In this document: positions 27,181 through 36,790 of the stretch, one piece after another
Numbering within the stretch: the stretch's first letter is position 1
How the letters are laid out: the number at the start of each line of letters is the position of its first letter
From: Prevotella merdae
GTDB lineage: Bacteria > Bacteroidota > Bacteroidia > Bacteroidales > Bacteroidaceae
DNA length: 61,873 nt
Direction of reading: 5' to 3'
Assembly (NCBI RefSeq): GCF_900290275.1
Contig: NZ_LT985327.1
Span: forward strand, 1-61,873
Notes under the pieces: model-generated
Seen by the model: only the letters and a program-made list of their open reading frames with translations
What the model was told of the DNA's origin: nothing
Database searches by the model: none
Translations under genes and position numbers: made by a program

Positions 27181-28043
27181 AAACTCAATATCCTTTGCTG
27201 ACATTGCTCCATAAGCCACTTAGGGGTACTTGTAGCTCCACAAATGCCAACGGTATGCACGTCATCCGTAAACCACGCCTTGTCTATCTCCTCAGGACTT
27301 TCTATCTGATAACTGTTAGGATTGACCGTATGACACTCCTTGAAAAGCACCTTGCCATTGCTCGACTTACGTCCCGACACAAACAATATCAGATTGTGCT
27401 TGGACGCAAAGGCGGCAATATTAGGCATGCGGTTAGCCACTTGCCTGCAGATGGTATCAAAGCTCTTGAACGTAGCCCCTGGCTGTATGTGCTGCTGAAT
27501 ATAGTCTATAACACGATGAAATCCGTCGAGCGACTTGGTAGTCTGCGAGTAAAGATAGATATCGCGCGAGAAGTCGAGACGTTCCACATCATCCACCTTT
27601 TCCACAACTATGGCACGACTCTCTGTTTGCCCTACAAGACCAAGCACTTCGGCATGACCACGCTTTCCGAATATAACAATCTGCGCATCGGGATTGGTAT
27701 CGTATTGTCGCTTTATACGGCGCTGCAAGGCAAGCACTACCGGACATGTAGCATCTATTATCTCAATGCCGTTGTTGCGTGCCATTGCATATGTTTCAGG
27801 CGGTTCGCCATGAGCACGCAACAACACTTTAACTCCATGCAGCTGGCTCATCTCATCGTGATTAATGGTTGTTAGGCCTTGTTCGTGCAGACGTTTCACC
27901 TCCATACCATTATGCACAATATCGCCAAGGCAATAGAGCTGGGTACCATTTGCCAGCTCTTCTTCTGCCTTCTTGATGGCTGTGGTAACACCGAAGCAGA
28001 ACCCGCTGCCTTCGTCTATCTCGATTGTCAAATCTTTGTTCAT
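27177..28043 (-). CDS. ispH: 4-hydroxy-3-methylbut-2-enyl diphosphate reductase
   Basis: 288-residue iron-sulfur enzyme for the last step of the non-mevalonate isoprenoid pathway, making IPP and DMAPP from HMBPP. Conserved cysteines are in GSGFCFGV (about residue 16), DATCPVV (about 98) and GICGATSTPKWL (about 270); histidines are in LGDIVHNG and RAHGEPPE. Normal length. It is the last gene of a three-gene minus-strand run after the DUF1573 gene (31-bp gap). The stop codon falls in a tandem repeat. Confidence 0.93.
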   Translation of the reverse strand: MNKDLTIEIDEGSGFCFGVTTAIKKAEEELANGTQLYCLGDIVHNGMEVKRLHEQGLTTINHDEMSQLHGVKVLLRAHGEPPETYAMARNNGIEIIDATCPVVLALQRRIKRQYDTNPDAQIVIFGKRGHAEVLGLVGQTESRAIVVEKVDDVERLDFSRDIYLYSQTTKSLDGFHRVIDYIQQHIQPGATFKSFDTICRQVANRMPNIAAFASKHNLILFVSGRKSSNGKVLFKECHTVNPNSYQIESPEEIDKAWFTDDVHTVGICGATSTPKWLMEQCQQRILSF

Positions 28044-28074
28044 ATTGTTAATAATGTCGTTGATATGACTTTAT

Positions 28075-29136
28075 CTACTCCGTAATAATCTTAATTGTAA
28101 CCTTTGGCAGATTAGGGTCGTTAGTTATCATGAGTACACGTGGTTTAGAGCGTGCATTCTTGAGCTGACGCTGCTCAGCAGTAATCTTAAGCTTGGCAGT
28201 CTCACCCGGCTTTAGGTTCTGCTTGTTTAGCGACACCTGCAATCCTACTGTAAACATCTGCAGATTCTTTATTTTAAGCGTATTCTTACCGTCGTTGCGT
28301 ATGATAATCTCACCCTTAAGCTTCTTCTTGCCGTTGAAGGCACCAAGATTAAGTTCTGTGGTCGACAGATTCATACGTGGAGCATTGGCAAGCTGCGATG
28401 CTGTAAGATTGTCAAACTTAGGCAAAAGCACTGCCGATACCTCAAGCTCTTTCTCATGACTTACACGGTCGCCAGAGAATGCACCAAGGAATACTGAAGT
28501 CTGTGTCAGTCCCATATCCTTCAGACGCTTAGAATTAAGCGTTACGGTAACAACACCACTATGTTGTGGAGCTATCTTCGAAGGCGAAACCTCAGCAGTA
28601 AGGTAATCGGGCAAGTGCATAACAACCGGCTGTATAGTCTCATCGGTAGTGTTGCGTATATGTATCTTCTTCTGCGGACGCTCACCACGGTTTACATCGT
28701 CAAACTCTATGCCATTGCAATCGCTCTGAATATTACCAAGCATAAAGTCGTACTTGCCGCCAAAGTCAACAATCTCTCTAACCACCTGTCCACGCATACG
28801 CAACAGCAGCGGTTCGTCGTTGCCCTCGGTATAAATATCCACAAGTTTGTCGTAACGTCCCATTGTCTGTGCATCGTATGTAACACGCACGATAAACTTG
28901 CTATCGGCAGGAATCGTTCCCTTAGGATATTCCACATCGGTGCAACCGCAACTCATACGAATATCAGTGATGCGCGTTGGACGATTGCCCTTGTTTATTA
29001 CTTCAAACTCGGCAGTTGCCGGCGACTGATAGACAGTCTGTCCGCAGTCGACAATAGTATTGGCTGTCACTATCTTCTGAGCACTCGCAGCGAGTGCCAC
29101 CAAGAAGAGAGATGCAGATATAAATAGTTTCTTCAT
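28075..29136 (-). CDS. DUF1573 domain secreted protein
   Basis: 353 residues with a signal peptide (MKKLFISASLFLVALAASAQ) and about three immunoglobulin-like beta domains. The first contains the family stretch RMSCGCTDVEYPKGTI. Such proteins are periplasmic or surface proteins in Bacteroidota and their function is not known. The start is set at the ATG at 29136; an upstream TTG overlaps the preceding stop and would disturb the signal peptide. Follows the alpha-2-macroglobulin gene closely, so they are likely co-transcribed. Confidence 0.85.
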   Translation of the reverse strand: MKKLFISASLFLVALAASAQKIVTANTIVDCGQTVYQSPATAEFEVINKGNRPTRITDIRMSCGCTDVEYPKGTIPADSKFIVRVTYDAQTMGRYDKLVDIYTEGNDEPLLLRMRGQVVREIVDFGGKYDFMLGNIQSDCNGIEFDDVNRGERPQKKIHIRNTTDETIQPVVMHLPDYLTAEVSPSKIAPQHSGVVTVTLNSKRLKDMGLTQTSVFLGAFSGDRVSHEKELEVSAVLLPKFDNLTASQLANAPRMNLSTTELNLGAFNGKKKLKGEIIIRNDGKNTLKIKNLQMFTVGLQVSLNKQNLKPGETAKLKITAEQRQLKNARSKPRVLMITNDPNLPKVTIKIITE

Positions 29137-29147
29137 ATTTCTATATA

Positions 29148-32100
29148 TCAATTGTTTTTAACATTCAATGTCACAGCCTTGGTACGTGCCATAAACTCTG
29201 GCGAATAAGCACATTGCACGGTGCATGTACCAGTTTGGTAGATGCCACAACGGTCTACATAATAGGTTGTCTCCACAACATGCTTGCCCTTGGCAAGGCG
29301 TGCGAAGAAGTAGTTTGTGGCATTGTCCTTAGGCTGACAATAATATCCATAACCATATCCAGACAACTGTTGTGCCGGCTCAAGACATGCAGCACGGTGG
29401 TCAGACAGCTGAACAAAGTCGTAGTCGCGGTCGGCAATCACTGTTAGACGTACCGTAATACGGTCGCCTACATTAAGCCGTACATTGCCATTGTCAAGTT
29501 TTGCACCATCCTTAAGCACATCACGCAGCACCTTCATGCCCATTGTTGCGTCAGCAACGTCGGCTGTTGGCTGCATAAACTGAGCATAAGCAGCACCCCA
29601 AGATGTACCGGTAGACGTCTTTTCTATAGTTAGCGAGCGCATATTATCGCCCGTCTTAGCCGACTTTACATAACCAAGTGCTGCTGTGGCTTTAGGCATA
29701 GCCAACTTCTGTCCGTTTACTTTTATCACTGCAGGCTGTCCTGCGTTCTCGGTAAGCGAAGAAATATTACCATCCAAGAAGGCATAAACAGCATTGACCG
29801 AGTTGAGCGGTGTATCCCAAGCCTGTGTGCGCTTAGATTGCAACAGCCAACGTTGCATTTCCGAAATAGTATTGGCATCGTTTGGCTGCAAAGCCTTTAA
29901 TGCCTCAATAGCAGCTACCTGCGACGGTATGCGATAGTCGAACCATGAGTAAAGGGCCTTAGGTGTGTCGAAATATCGACCCATATCCTCCTTGTATACT
30001 GTGTACTGACGTATGCTTTCCAGCAAGTCGGCAGCCTGCTTGCGATGATTATTTCCCGCCAACACAACAGCCGACACAGCCTTGCCGTATATAGAGAATT
30101 CGGTGTTCTGTGCAGCAAGACGTGATATAAGGTAGTCGAAATTGCGCTTTGCCGACTGCTGCATATCTCGTCCTGCAAGTGTAGAGGCATAAAGATACTG
30201 TACAGCAAGCTCGCTTGGGCGCACGTTCTTAACTTTGCCTTCGCTCTCTATCTTCTTCATTTCCTTCACCTCACGTGCCATCTGCTTGTCCATATAGGCA
30301 AATGCGGTACGTACAATGGTCTTGGTTTCATTCTGTTCGCCAACCATATGGTTAAGACGGGTCAGAGTCTGTAGAACCGACATCGTCATATAAGGCGAAC
30401 CTTCCATTCCTTTCCACCATGCAAACGAGCCATCAGCATTCTGCAAACGCGAAAGACGCAATAGGTTGTCGGCAAGACGGTAATTGATTTGCGACTCATT
30501 AAAGTAGCCCATCAACTGTTGTTTCTGTTCCGATTCGCGGTCTGCGTCAAGCAACCATGGTGTCTCTGCAAGTACTATTTGCTTCAAACTTTCATTCTTC
30601 TGCAATGCACTTTGCAATGTTGAGCCTCCATTCTGCGATGCATCATTCTTCCACAACTCCATTGTCTGCTTGATTACTGGTGTAGACTGCATCAAGTGGC
30701 GTCCGATAGAGTTGGCATAATATGCTGTAGCGAGCGAGATAGCATTGTCTCCATCTGGATTAATCATCGAAGGTAGAGCCTGAACCACAAGCCAAGCAGG
30801 CGAGTTGGTATACTCCACCGTCAGTTTATTGCTCTTATCATTTACAGCAAACATTTTCTTTAGGTCAAGATGCAGTGTGCCAGGTTCGTTCTGAGTAAAT
30901 GCAATGGTGTTGGTAACCAACACTCGACTGGGCAAAACTGGCATATAATGCTGCTCGCCATCGCTATATCCACGTCCCGAAGCTACGATGCGACATATCA
31001 GCAGTCCGTCGTTCTTTATCTTTGACATGTCAAAATCGAAGTTGGCTGCTATGGTCTCGCCTGCCTTGACCACGAACTTGTGGTCGGCATGGTATACTTC
31101 CTTGCCTGTCTCAGGATTGATAAACGATAGTCGTGCCGTGCCGTCAACCTGTTTATCCGACGTGTTTGATACACGTGCCAAGATTATTCCACTATCTGTA
31201 GAACGTACAAAGCGTGGAACATTAGGCTGTACCATAACAGTCTTCTTGGCTACAGATGTGGCTGATATCATGCCGCTGTTCATCTGGACATCGTGTGCCA
31301 AACCATACAACTGCCATGTTGTGACACTTTCGGGCAGCGTGAAGTTTATAGAAACATTGCCCTTGTCGTCGCTTATCAAGCCTGGATAGAAGAAAGCTGT
31401 TTCCTCAAGATTCTCGCGAACCTGTTCGGTTAGCACTTTACTTGAGCTTTCTTTATCGGCAGAACCAACCGCCGGCAACATCCGAGATGTATTGACAGAA
31501 ACATCTTCATCGGCTACACGATCGGTATCAATAACACCTGCGAATATCTTATTCTTGCCTTTTCGTGATGCAGCATTATCACGTACATACATAGGACGAG
31601 ACACGGAAAGCTCTTCCTTAGCCATCAACACCTCGCCATAATTGGTATACAAAGACTGATAACAGAAGCGGCTGAAGTCGAGCGAGCGCTCGTTGAGGAA
31701 TCGCATAGGTGCCTCACTGTATGCATATACGTTACGGTTGTATACACCGTTCCACGACAACCAAGGCACATTGGCATATACCGGTAGGCTGAACGAGATG
31801 TTATGACTGCGTAACTGGTCAAGCGACTTGTCGTACATTGTTGCAAGCAGTTGTGCACGTGCTGGTGTTCCATCTGGGCGTGTTATGTTGAGCGTCCATG
31901 TTTCGCGCTGTCCTGGAGTAAGACGGTCGCGGAATGTAGTCCACTTAATATTGAGACGAGTGTCAGGCAATGGTCGCTGTATTTTAGCTGTATGTTTGTA
32001 GCTCCGACCATTCTTTACCCAAGCCACAGACAGGGTGACACCATCGCCCCACTCTTCCTTATAGCTTATAGCACGTGTGCGAAGCTCGTTGTGTAGGTCG

Positions 32101-34712
32101 GCTCTGCCTTCTTCTATTATCTTATCGCCTGAGATAATGGTATATACCACATGCTGTATGCTGTCAGTAGAACCTAGTTGTATATACACTGGGCTGCCAT
32201 CAGCAGGGAATTGTTCTGCCGACTGATAGAACCAGTCGTGTGTCTCTACAGGTGCCTTACTATCTTGCAAAGTAAAGGTAACGAACGAGGTTGTCAATGT
32301 ATCCGTACCACAAACAGCTATAAGATTATGACGAGCAGAAGCTAAGGCTGCGGCATCGAGCTTTGCCGGTGTGTTGGCTTTGCATGTATAGCTGTTGTTG
32401 TCGATAGTATAAGTCACGATGCCATCTATTGGCTCGCCCGCATTGTTGCGATAGGCAAAAGTTATGGTTGTCAAACTATCACGCAACGACTTCTCCGGGA
32501 TATCGCATGTAAGCATAGTAGGATAATCGCTCAACGGAAGTGAGGTCTCGCCATGACGTGTCTCGCCTGCAACGTCGGTAACATCGGCTGTTATGTCGAA
32601 GTTGAAGTAGCGTTTGGGATGCTCGTCGTAGGTCTCTGGCATAACCATAGGCACAGCAACAGTGAAGGTTCCGTCGGCTGATGTTTGCAGAGTATCTACC
32701 AAAACGGTCTCGCTCTTGATGTCGTTATCGGCATAACGCCAATAAACTGAGGGACGACGCACAACTCTTACAACAGCCTTTGCACCCTGAACAGGCACAC
32801 CATCAAAACTCTTTGCCGTGGCATTAAAGCGAACTGTATCTCCAACAGCATACTTGGTTTGAGGTTTCTCAAAATCTACCTTGAATGTTGGTCGTTTATA
32901 CTCCTCAACAGAGAAATTAGTGTAGATGTTATTGCCAAGGTCGCTACGCAAAGTGTATATACCCGTCAAGCCACCCTCTGGCAAAACAAAGTCGGCAGAA
33001 GCCATACCAAACTCGTCGGTTGTTACAGTACGCTTGGCTATTTCCTTACGATTGGCATCACGCAAAGTTATAGTCATCTGCTTGCCCGAAAGTGCCTCAC
33101 CCTTATACACCTTATTATTATATGTATAGGCAATAGCTGCTGCATGCACCGTCTGACCAGGTCTATATATACGGCGGTCGGTGTAAATCTTGGTCTGAGT
33201 TACATTTGACTTGTTACCGTAATAATAGAAACGACCTCCCATAGATGTGCGCGGAAAAGCTTTGTCCTCGTCTGTATACACACGGTATGCACGTGGCTCA
33301 GAGGCTTTATACTCTACATATGCCTCTCCATTTACGTCTGTTGTAAATGTCTTAACGTGCTCTTTGCCGTCGCGGTCTATCGACATTACCACATCAACCT
33401 TTGCTCCCGGCACGGCAGTACCAGTTGTGGCGTTGAGCACAGCCACACGACACTTCTTGCCAGGAAGCATCTCTATAACAGGATATAGATTGCTTACACG
33501 CAGCAAACGACGCTCAACCGGCATACTTACGTTGTCGGTTGATACCTCTACAAGATACATACCAGTGCGCAACCCTTTTATTTCCAGGGTGTCGCTTATG
33601 GTCTTGTATGCCGGCATACCTACATAATTGTGTACGTCGGTAAGTACCGGATCTGTAGAAACAATGTGTCGACGAAGACGTGCATAATCCTTGTCGTTGC
33701 TGGGATCAAGATTGGTTGTGCCGTCAATATTCAAGAGGCTGGCGCTGACACGTATCTGCCCTATATTGTTAAGCCCCATCACCATCACCTTACGTGTTAC
33801 ACCAGGCAATGCTATTTCGCCACCAAGCGAAGCATGGAAAGAAGGCAAGGTAAGGCGACGTTGGGCATTGCGCAGAATGTTCATACGTTGCCATGCCCCC
33901 CACTTCATAAGGGCATAGTTTATATAACTCATCTTCTCTTCTGCCGAAATGTCTTCGGCATTCTCCATATAAGCATAACGTTCTATAGCCACCTCGCCAC
34001 ATGGCAGGAGGTCGCCATACTGGCGCACCAATGAGTCAAGCGACATTATGTACTTCGACTTCTTCACTCGTCCCTCGTCTCCTGCACGGCGCGACTTCTT
34101 TACAAGCTCAAGCGCCGTGAGCAATGCACCCTCACGCTTGCCATGCGATGCATAATAGTCGTGCATTGTACGATAGTCGCCTGCACGCATACCTATTACA
34201 TGCAATAGGTCGTCATAATAGTATTTGGAGTCGACACCATCCACCACAAATGGCTCATATCCTGTGGCATAGGCAGATGCAAGTGCATCGGGATGTGCCA
34301 TAGACTTGGCATAATACTCCTTTCCTATATCTACACCGTCATCAAGCAATCGTCTATTGTCGGTATATACCGAACCCAGCACCGACTGATAAACTGCGGC
34401 AAGCACATTATCGCCACTGCTTACAGCAGTCTGTTCGGCATATTTAAGACGTTCTATAGCTGGCAACAGTGAGTCGGGCGACATCATTGTCTCATATCCG
34501 GCAATAGACACCTGTGCCTTAAGCAATTGTCCATATTCATGCTCTCGTTGTGCCTTGTCGGTTATTTTGGCAAGCACCTTGAGTGCCGACTGTGGATGAT
34601 CCTTCTGCATGGCAGAGTCGAACTGCTTCCAAAGGGATGTATATGAGTCGGCTATAGCTGCCAATGGCATGAGCATAGCTACAACCAATGAAATGAGTCT
34701 TGACCTTTTCAT
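29148..34712 (-). CDS. Alpha-2-macroglobulin family protein
   Basis: 1854-residue secreted protein with an N-terminal signal peptide (ISLVVAMLMPLAAIA). A helical or TPR-like N-terminal region to about residue 290 is followed by macroglobulin beta domains including an MG2-type region around YTDRRIYRPGQTV (about 525). Next are the A2M domain around TTWQLYGLAHDV (about 1150) and a helical barrel with NADGSFAWWKG near 1435. The thioester motif CxEQ is not seen: the matching place reads NPDGDNAISL. It may trap proteases or serve the cell envelope. The largest gene of the window, it heads an operon with DUF1573 and ispH. Confidence 0.9.
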   Translation of the reverse strand: MKRSRLISLVVAMLMPLAAIADSYTSLWKQFDSAMQKDHPQSALKVLAKITDKAQREHEYGQLLKAQVSIAGYETMMSPDSLLPAIERLKYAEQTAVSSGDNVLAAVYQSVLGSVYTDNRRLLDDGVDIGKEYYAKSMAHPDALASAYATGYEPFVVDGVDSKYYYDDLLHVIGMRAGDYRTMHDYYASHGKREGALLTALELVKKSRRAGDEGRVKKSKYIMSLDSLVRQYGDLLPCGEVAIERYAYMENAEDISAEEKMSYINYALMKWGAWQRMNILRNAQRRLTLPSFHASLGGEIALPGVTRKVMVMGLNNIGQIRVSASLLNIDGTTNLDPSNDKDYARLRRHIVSTDPVLTDVHNYVGMPAYKTISDTLEIKGLRTGMYLVEVSTDNVSMPVERRLLRVSNLYPVIEMLPGKKCRVAVLNATTGTAVPGAKVDVVMSIDRDGKEHVKTFTTDVNGEAYVEYKASEPRAYRVYTDEDKAFPRTSMGGRFYYYGNKSNVTQTKIYTDRRIYRPGQTVHAAAIAYTYNNKVYKGEALSGKQMTITLRDANRKEIAKRTVTTDEFGMASADFVLPEGGLTGIYTLRSDLGNNIYTNFSVEEYKRPTFKVDFEKPQTKYAVGDTVRFNATAKSFDGVPVQGAKAVVRVVRRPSVYWRYADNDIKSETVLVDTLQTSADGTFTVAVPMVMPETYDEHPKRYFNFDITADVTDVAGETRHGETSLPLSDYPTMLTCDIPEKSLRDSLTTITFAYRNNAGEPIDGIVTYTIDNNSYTCKANTPAKLDAAALASARHNLIAVCGTDTLTTSFVTFTLQDSKAPVETHDWFYQSAEQFPADGSPVYIQLGSTDSIQHVVYTIISGDKIIEEGRADLHNELRTRAISYKEEWGDGVTLSVAWVKNGRSYKHTAKIQRPLPDTRLNIKWTTFRDRLTPGQRETWTLNITRPDGTPARAQLLATMYDKSLDQLRSHNISFSLPVYANVPWLSWNGVYNRNVYAYSEAPMRFLNERSLDFSRFCYQSLYTNYGEVLMAKEELSVSRPMYVRDNAASRKGKNKIFAGVIDTDRVADEDVSVNTSRMLPAVGSADKESSSKVLTEQVRENLEETAFFYPGLISDDKGNVSINFTLPESVTTWQLYGLAHDVQMNSGMISATSVAKKTVMVQPNVPRFVRSTDSGIILARVSNTSDKQVDGTARLSFINPETGKEVYHADHKFVVKAGETIAANFDFDMSKIKNDGLLICRIVASGRGYSDGEQHYMPVLPSRVLVTNTIAFTQNEPGTLHLDLKKMFAVNDKSNKLTVEYTNSPAWLVVQALPSMINPDGDNAISLATAYYANSIGRHLMQSTPVIKQTMELWKNDASQNGGSTLQSALQKNESLKQIVLAETPWLLDADRESEQKQQLMGYFNESQINYRLADNLLRLSRLQNADGSFAWWKGMEGSPYMTMSVLQTLTRLNHMVGEQNETKTIVRTAFAYMDKQMAREVKEMKKIESEGKVKNVRPSELAVQYLYASTLAGRDMQQSAKRNFDYLISRLAAQNTEFSIYGKAVSAVVLAGNNHRKQAADLLESIRQYTVYKEDMGRYFDTPKALYSWFDYRIPSQVAAIEALKALQPNDANTISEMQRWLLQSKRTQAWDTPLNSVNAVYAFLDGNISSLTENAGQPAVIKVNGQKLAMPKATAALGYVKSAKTGDNMRSLTIEKTSTGTSWGAAYAQFMQPTADVADATMGMKVLRDVLKDGAKLDNGNVRLNVGDRITVRLTVIADRDYDFVQLSDHRAACLEPAQQLSGYGYGYYCQPKDNATNYFFARLAKGKHVVETTYYVDRCGIYQTGTCTVQCAYSPEFMARTKAVTLNVKNN

Positions 34713-34788
34713 ATTCTATAATTTTTCTGTTTTCTCGTATAATGGCTTCTGGGGTGATATATTGCATGATATTTGAGCATATCATATA

Positions 34789-34819
34789 CAAAGATAGCGG
34801 AAATATGCAAAACAACAAA
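34789..34819 (-). promoter_or_regulatory. Promoter of the alpha-2-macroglobulin operon
   Basis: TTTG (34816-34819), 19 bp, TATCTTTG (34789-34796) on the minus strand, an exact match to the Bacteroidota form. Of the 309-bp gap to the divergent lipoprotein gene, this and the plus-strand TAACTTTG (34941-34948) are the only signals seen. Confidence 0.8.
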
Positions 34820-34940
34820 ACAAATACGGCTTTTTATTGATAATTATCCATATTAACCATCAATAAAGACAAAAGAAAAGAATAGATGACAATTATATAA
34901 AATCCATATCTTGTTTCTTGTTTTTTCAAATATTAAATTG

Positions 34941-34948
34941 TAACTTTG
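34941..34948 (+). promoter_or_regulatory. -7 element of the NigD-like gene
   Basis: TAACTTTG, with only a degenerate upstream box. It would give a leader of about 65 nt before the ATG at 35022. Confidence 0.55.
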
Positions 34949-35021
34949 CCACAACAATATGGACAACGAACTTGCTCGTACCTGAACTTTATATAATATC
35001 TAATATAACTTTATTTACACC

Positions 35022-35813
35022 ATGCATCAATTACATCGTTATACATCCAGCCTGTTAAGGGCTGTCCACTTGTTCTGCATTGCGACGATAGTATTTGTCG
35101 CAAGTGTTGCCGTTTCGTCTTGCGATAACGACGACGACCAATTTCCGGTATATCCTCTTAATCGTCCTAATGCCATAGTTACGGTTAAACCATCTGCCGA
35201 CGGCTCTACATTCTATATGCAACTCGACGATTCTACACGCCTAACCGCTACCAACATGCAAGCTGCTCCTTATGGCAAACGCGAGGTAAGAGCTTTTGTC
35301 AACTATAGACTGCTTACACAACCTGCCGACAAGCGCAACTATGAGGTATATATCAACTGGATTGACAGCGTGCTTACAAAGCCTATGATTGAATATCCTG
35401 CCACCAGCGAGACTGATGCAATGCACTTAAGAAAGGACCCTGTAGAGATAATGCGCGACTGGACGGTTAGCGAGGATGGCTATCTTACCATACACTTCCG
35501 CACATTATGGGCAGCCAACGGCACTCCACATTACGTTAATCTTGCTGCAACAAACGCTGCAAATCCATACGACCTTACTTTCTTTCACGACGCACAAGGT
35601 GTAAAGGGTGGATATTGGGGCGACGGTATTGTAGCATTCCGACTTGACCAACTGCCCGATACTGGTGGCAAGACTGTAGACATGACATTGCATTGGACAT
35701 CATTCAGTGGCGAGAAGAGTGTTACATTCAAGTATTCCACACGCCATACAACAAACAAGATACAAGGCTTGAGTTTTGCTCAAAGCGGACAGTTTGAAAA
35801 GGCTTTACACTGA
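35022..35813 (+). CDS. NigD-like lipoprotein
   Basis: 263 residues. A long signal sequence ends in the lipobox AVSSC (about residue 34), so it is a lipoprotein. It is followed by an acidic linker (DNDDDQ), an N-terminal OB-like domain and a C-terminal beta-sandwich with YLTIHFRTLWAANGTPHYVNL, as in the NigD family of Bacteroidota surface lipoproteins. No enzymatic motif is visible; the role is unknown. Confidence 0.8.
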   Translation: MHQLHRYTSSLLRAVHLFCIATIVFVASVAVSSCDNDDDQFPVYPLNRPNAIVTVKPSADGSTFYMQLDDSTRLTATNMQAAPYGKREVRAFVNYRLLTQPADKRNYEVYINWIDSVLTKPMIEYPATSETDAMHLRKDPVEIMRDWTVSEDGYLTIHFRTLWAANGTPHYVNLAATNAANPYDLTFFHDAQGVKGGYWGDGIVAFRLDQLPDTGGKTVDMTLHWTSFSGEKSVTFKYSTRHTTNKIQGLSFAQSGQFEKALH

Positions 35814-35876
35814 TTATACATATAATATATAAAGATAACATACACTTAAACATACTAAAATCAAATCAAAGAAACA

Positions 35877-36767
35877 ATGGAGAAAACAACAGTAAAACTC
35901 CCAGGCAAGAGCCTCAAAAGCAATGCCAAGGACATGTTCTTCATCACATTCGGCATTTTTCTCTATGCCGTAGGCTATTGTGCATATACATTGCCTGAGA
36001 AATTGGTTATGGGCGGTGTGGCTGGTGCATCGGCACTTATCTACTATGCCACTAACATCCCTGCCGGTACATCTGTGCTTGCGCTTAATGTCTTGATGCT
36101 TGTCATTGCCATGTCGGCACTTACAAAGCAATTCTTCTGGCGCACAATCGTTGGTGTAGGCATATTGTCTTTCATGATTAGTGTATTGCAGCCTTTCTTT
36201 GCTACATTTCCTATTATGACTCCAGGCGAAGACAAATTCATGCATGTACTAATCGCTGGCGTTCTTTGTGGTGCAGGTCTTGGCATTGTATTCTCACACA
36301 ATGGCTCTACTGGCGGTACTGATATCCTCACTATGTTGCTCAACAAGTACTTCCGTCTCAGCTTTGGACGTGCCATGCAGTTCGTAGACTGTATCATCAT
36401 ATCTTCGTCATACATCCTCTTCCACAGTATGGAGACCATCATATACGGTATTGTTTTCACTATCACCGCTACCGTAACATGCGACTATATTGTAAACGGT
36501 ACACGACAGACCGTGCAGTTCCTTATCATCTCTAAGAAACATAAGGAGATTGCCGATGTTATCAATCACCGTGTTAATCGTGGCGTTACTGTTGTTGACG
36601 GAAAGGGATGGTATAGCCAAAACGATGTTAAAATGCTTATTGTGCTTACTCGTAAATACGAGTCACAGGATGTGTTCAACCTTATCAACGAAATAGATCC
36701 GGATGCTCTTGTGTCGCAGACTTTCTGTCACGGCGTATTCGGCGAGGGATTCGACAAGATTAAGTAA
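35877..36767 (+). CDS. YitT family membrane protein
   Basis: 296 residues with about six membrane helices in the first 200 residues (GGVAGASALIYYATNIPAG and NGSTGGTDILTMLLNKYF are typical). A soluble DUF2179 domain follows at about 220-296, containing RGVTVVDGKGWYSQNDVKML. The transported substrate, if any, is unknown. It precedes the MATE gene by 23 bp, so the two are likely one operon. Confidence 0.9.
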   Translation: MEKTTVKLPGKSLKSNAKDMFFITFGIFLYAVGYCAYTLPEKLVMGGVAGASALIYYATNIPAGTSVLALNVLMLVIAMSALTKQFFWRTIVGVGILSFMISVLQPFFATFPIMTPGEDKFMHVLIAGVLCGAGLGIVFSHNGSTGGTDILTMLLNKYFRLSFGRAMQFVDCIIISSSYILFHSMETIIYGIVFTITATVTCDYIVNGTRQTVQFLIISKKHKEIADVINHRVNRGVTVVDGKGWYSQNDVKMLIVLTRKYESQDVFNLINEIDPDALVSQTFCHGVFGEGFDKIK

Positions 36768-36790
36768 GCCCATAAGTTTAAGGCTACACA

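Noticed and set aside
27081..27875. 264-residue plus-strand ORF
   Set aside because: Lies opposite ispH, which has full family motifs; the ORF begins in the tandem repeats and has no recognisable content.
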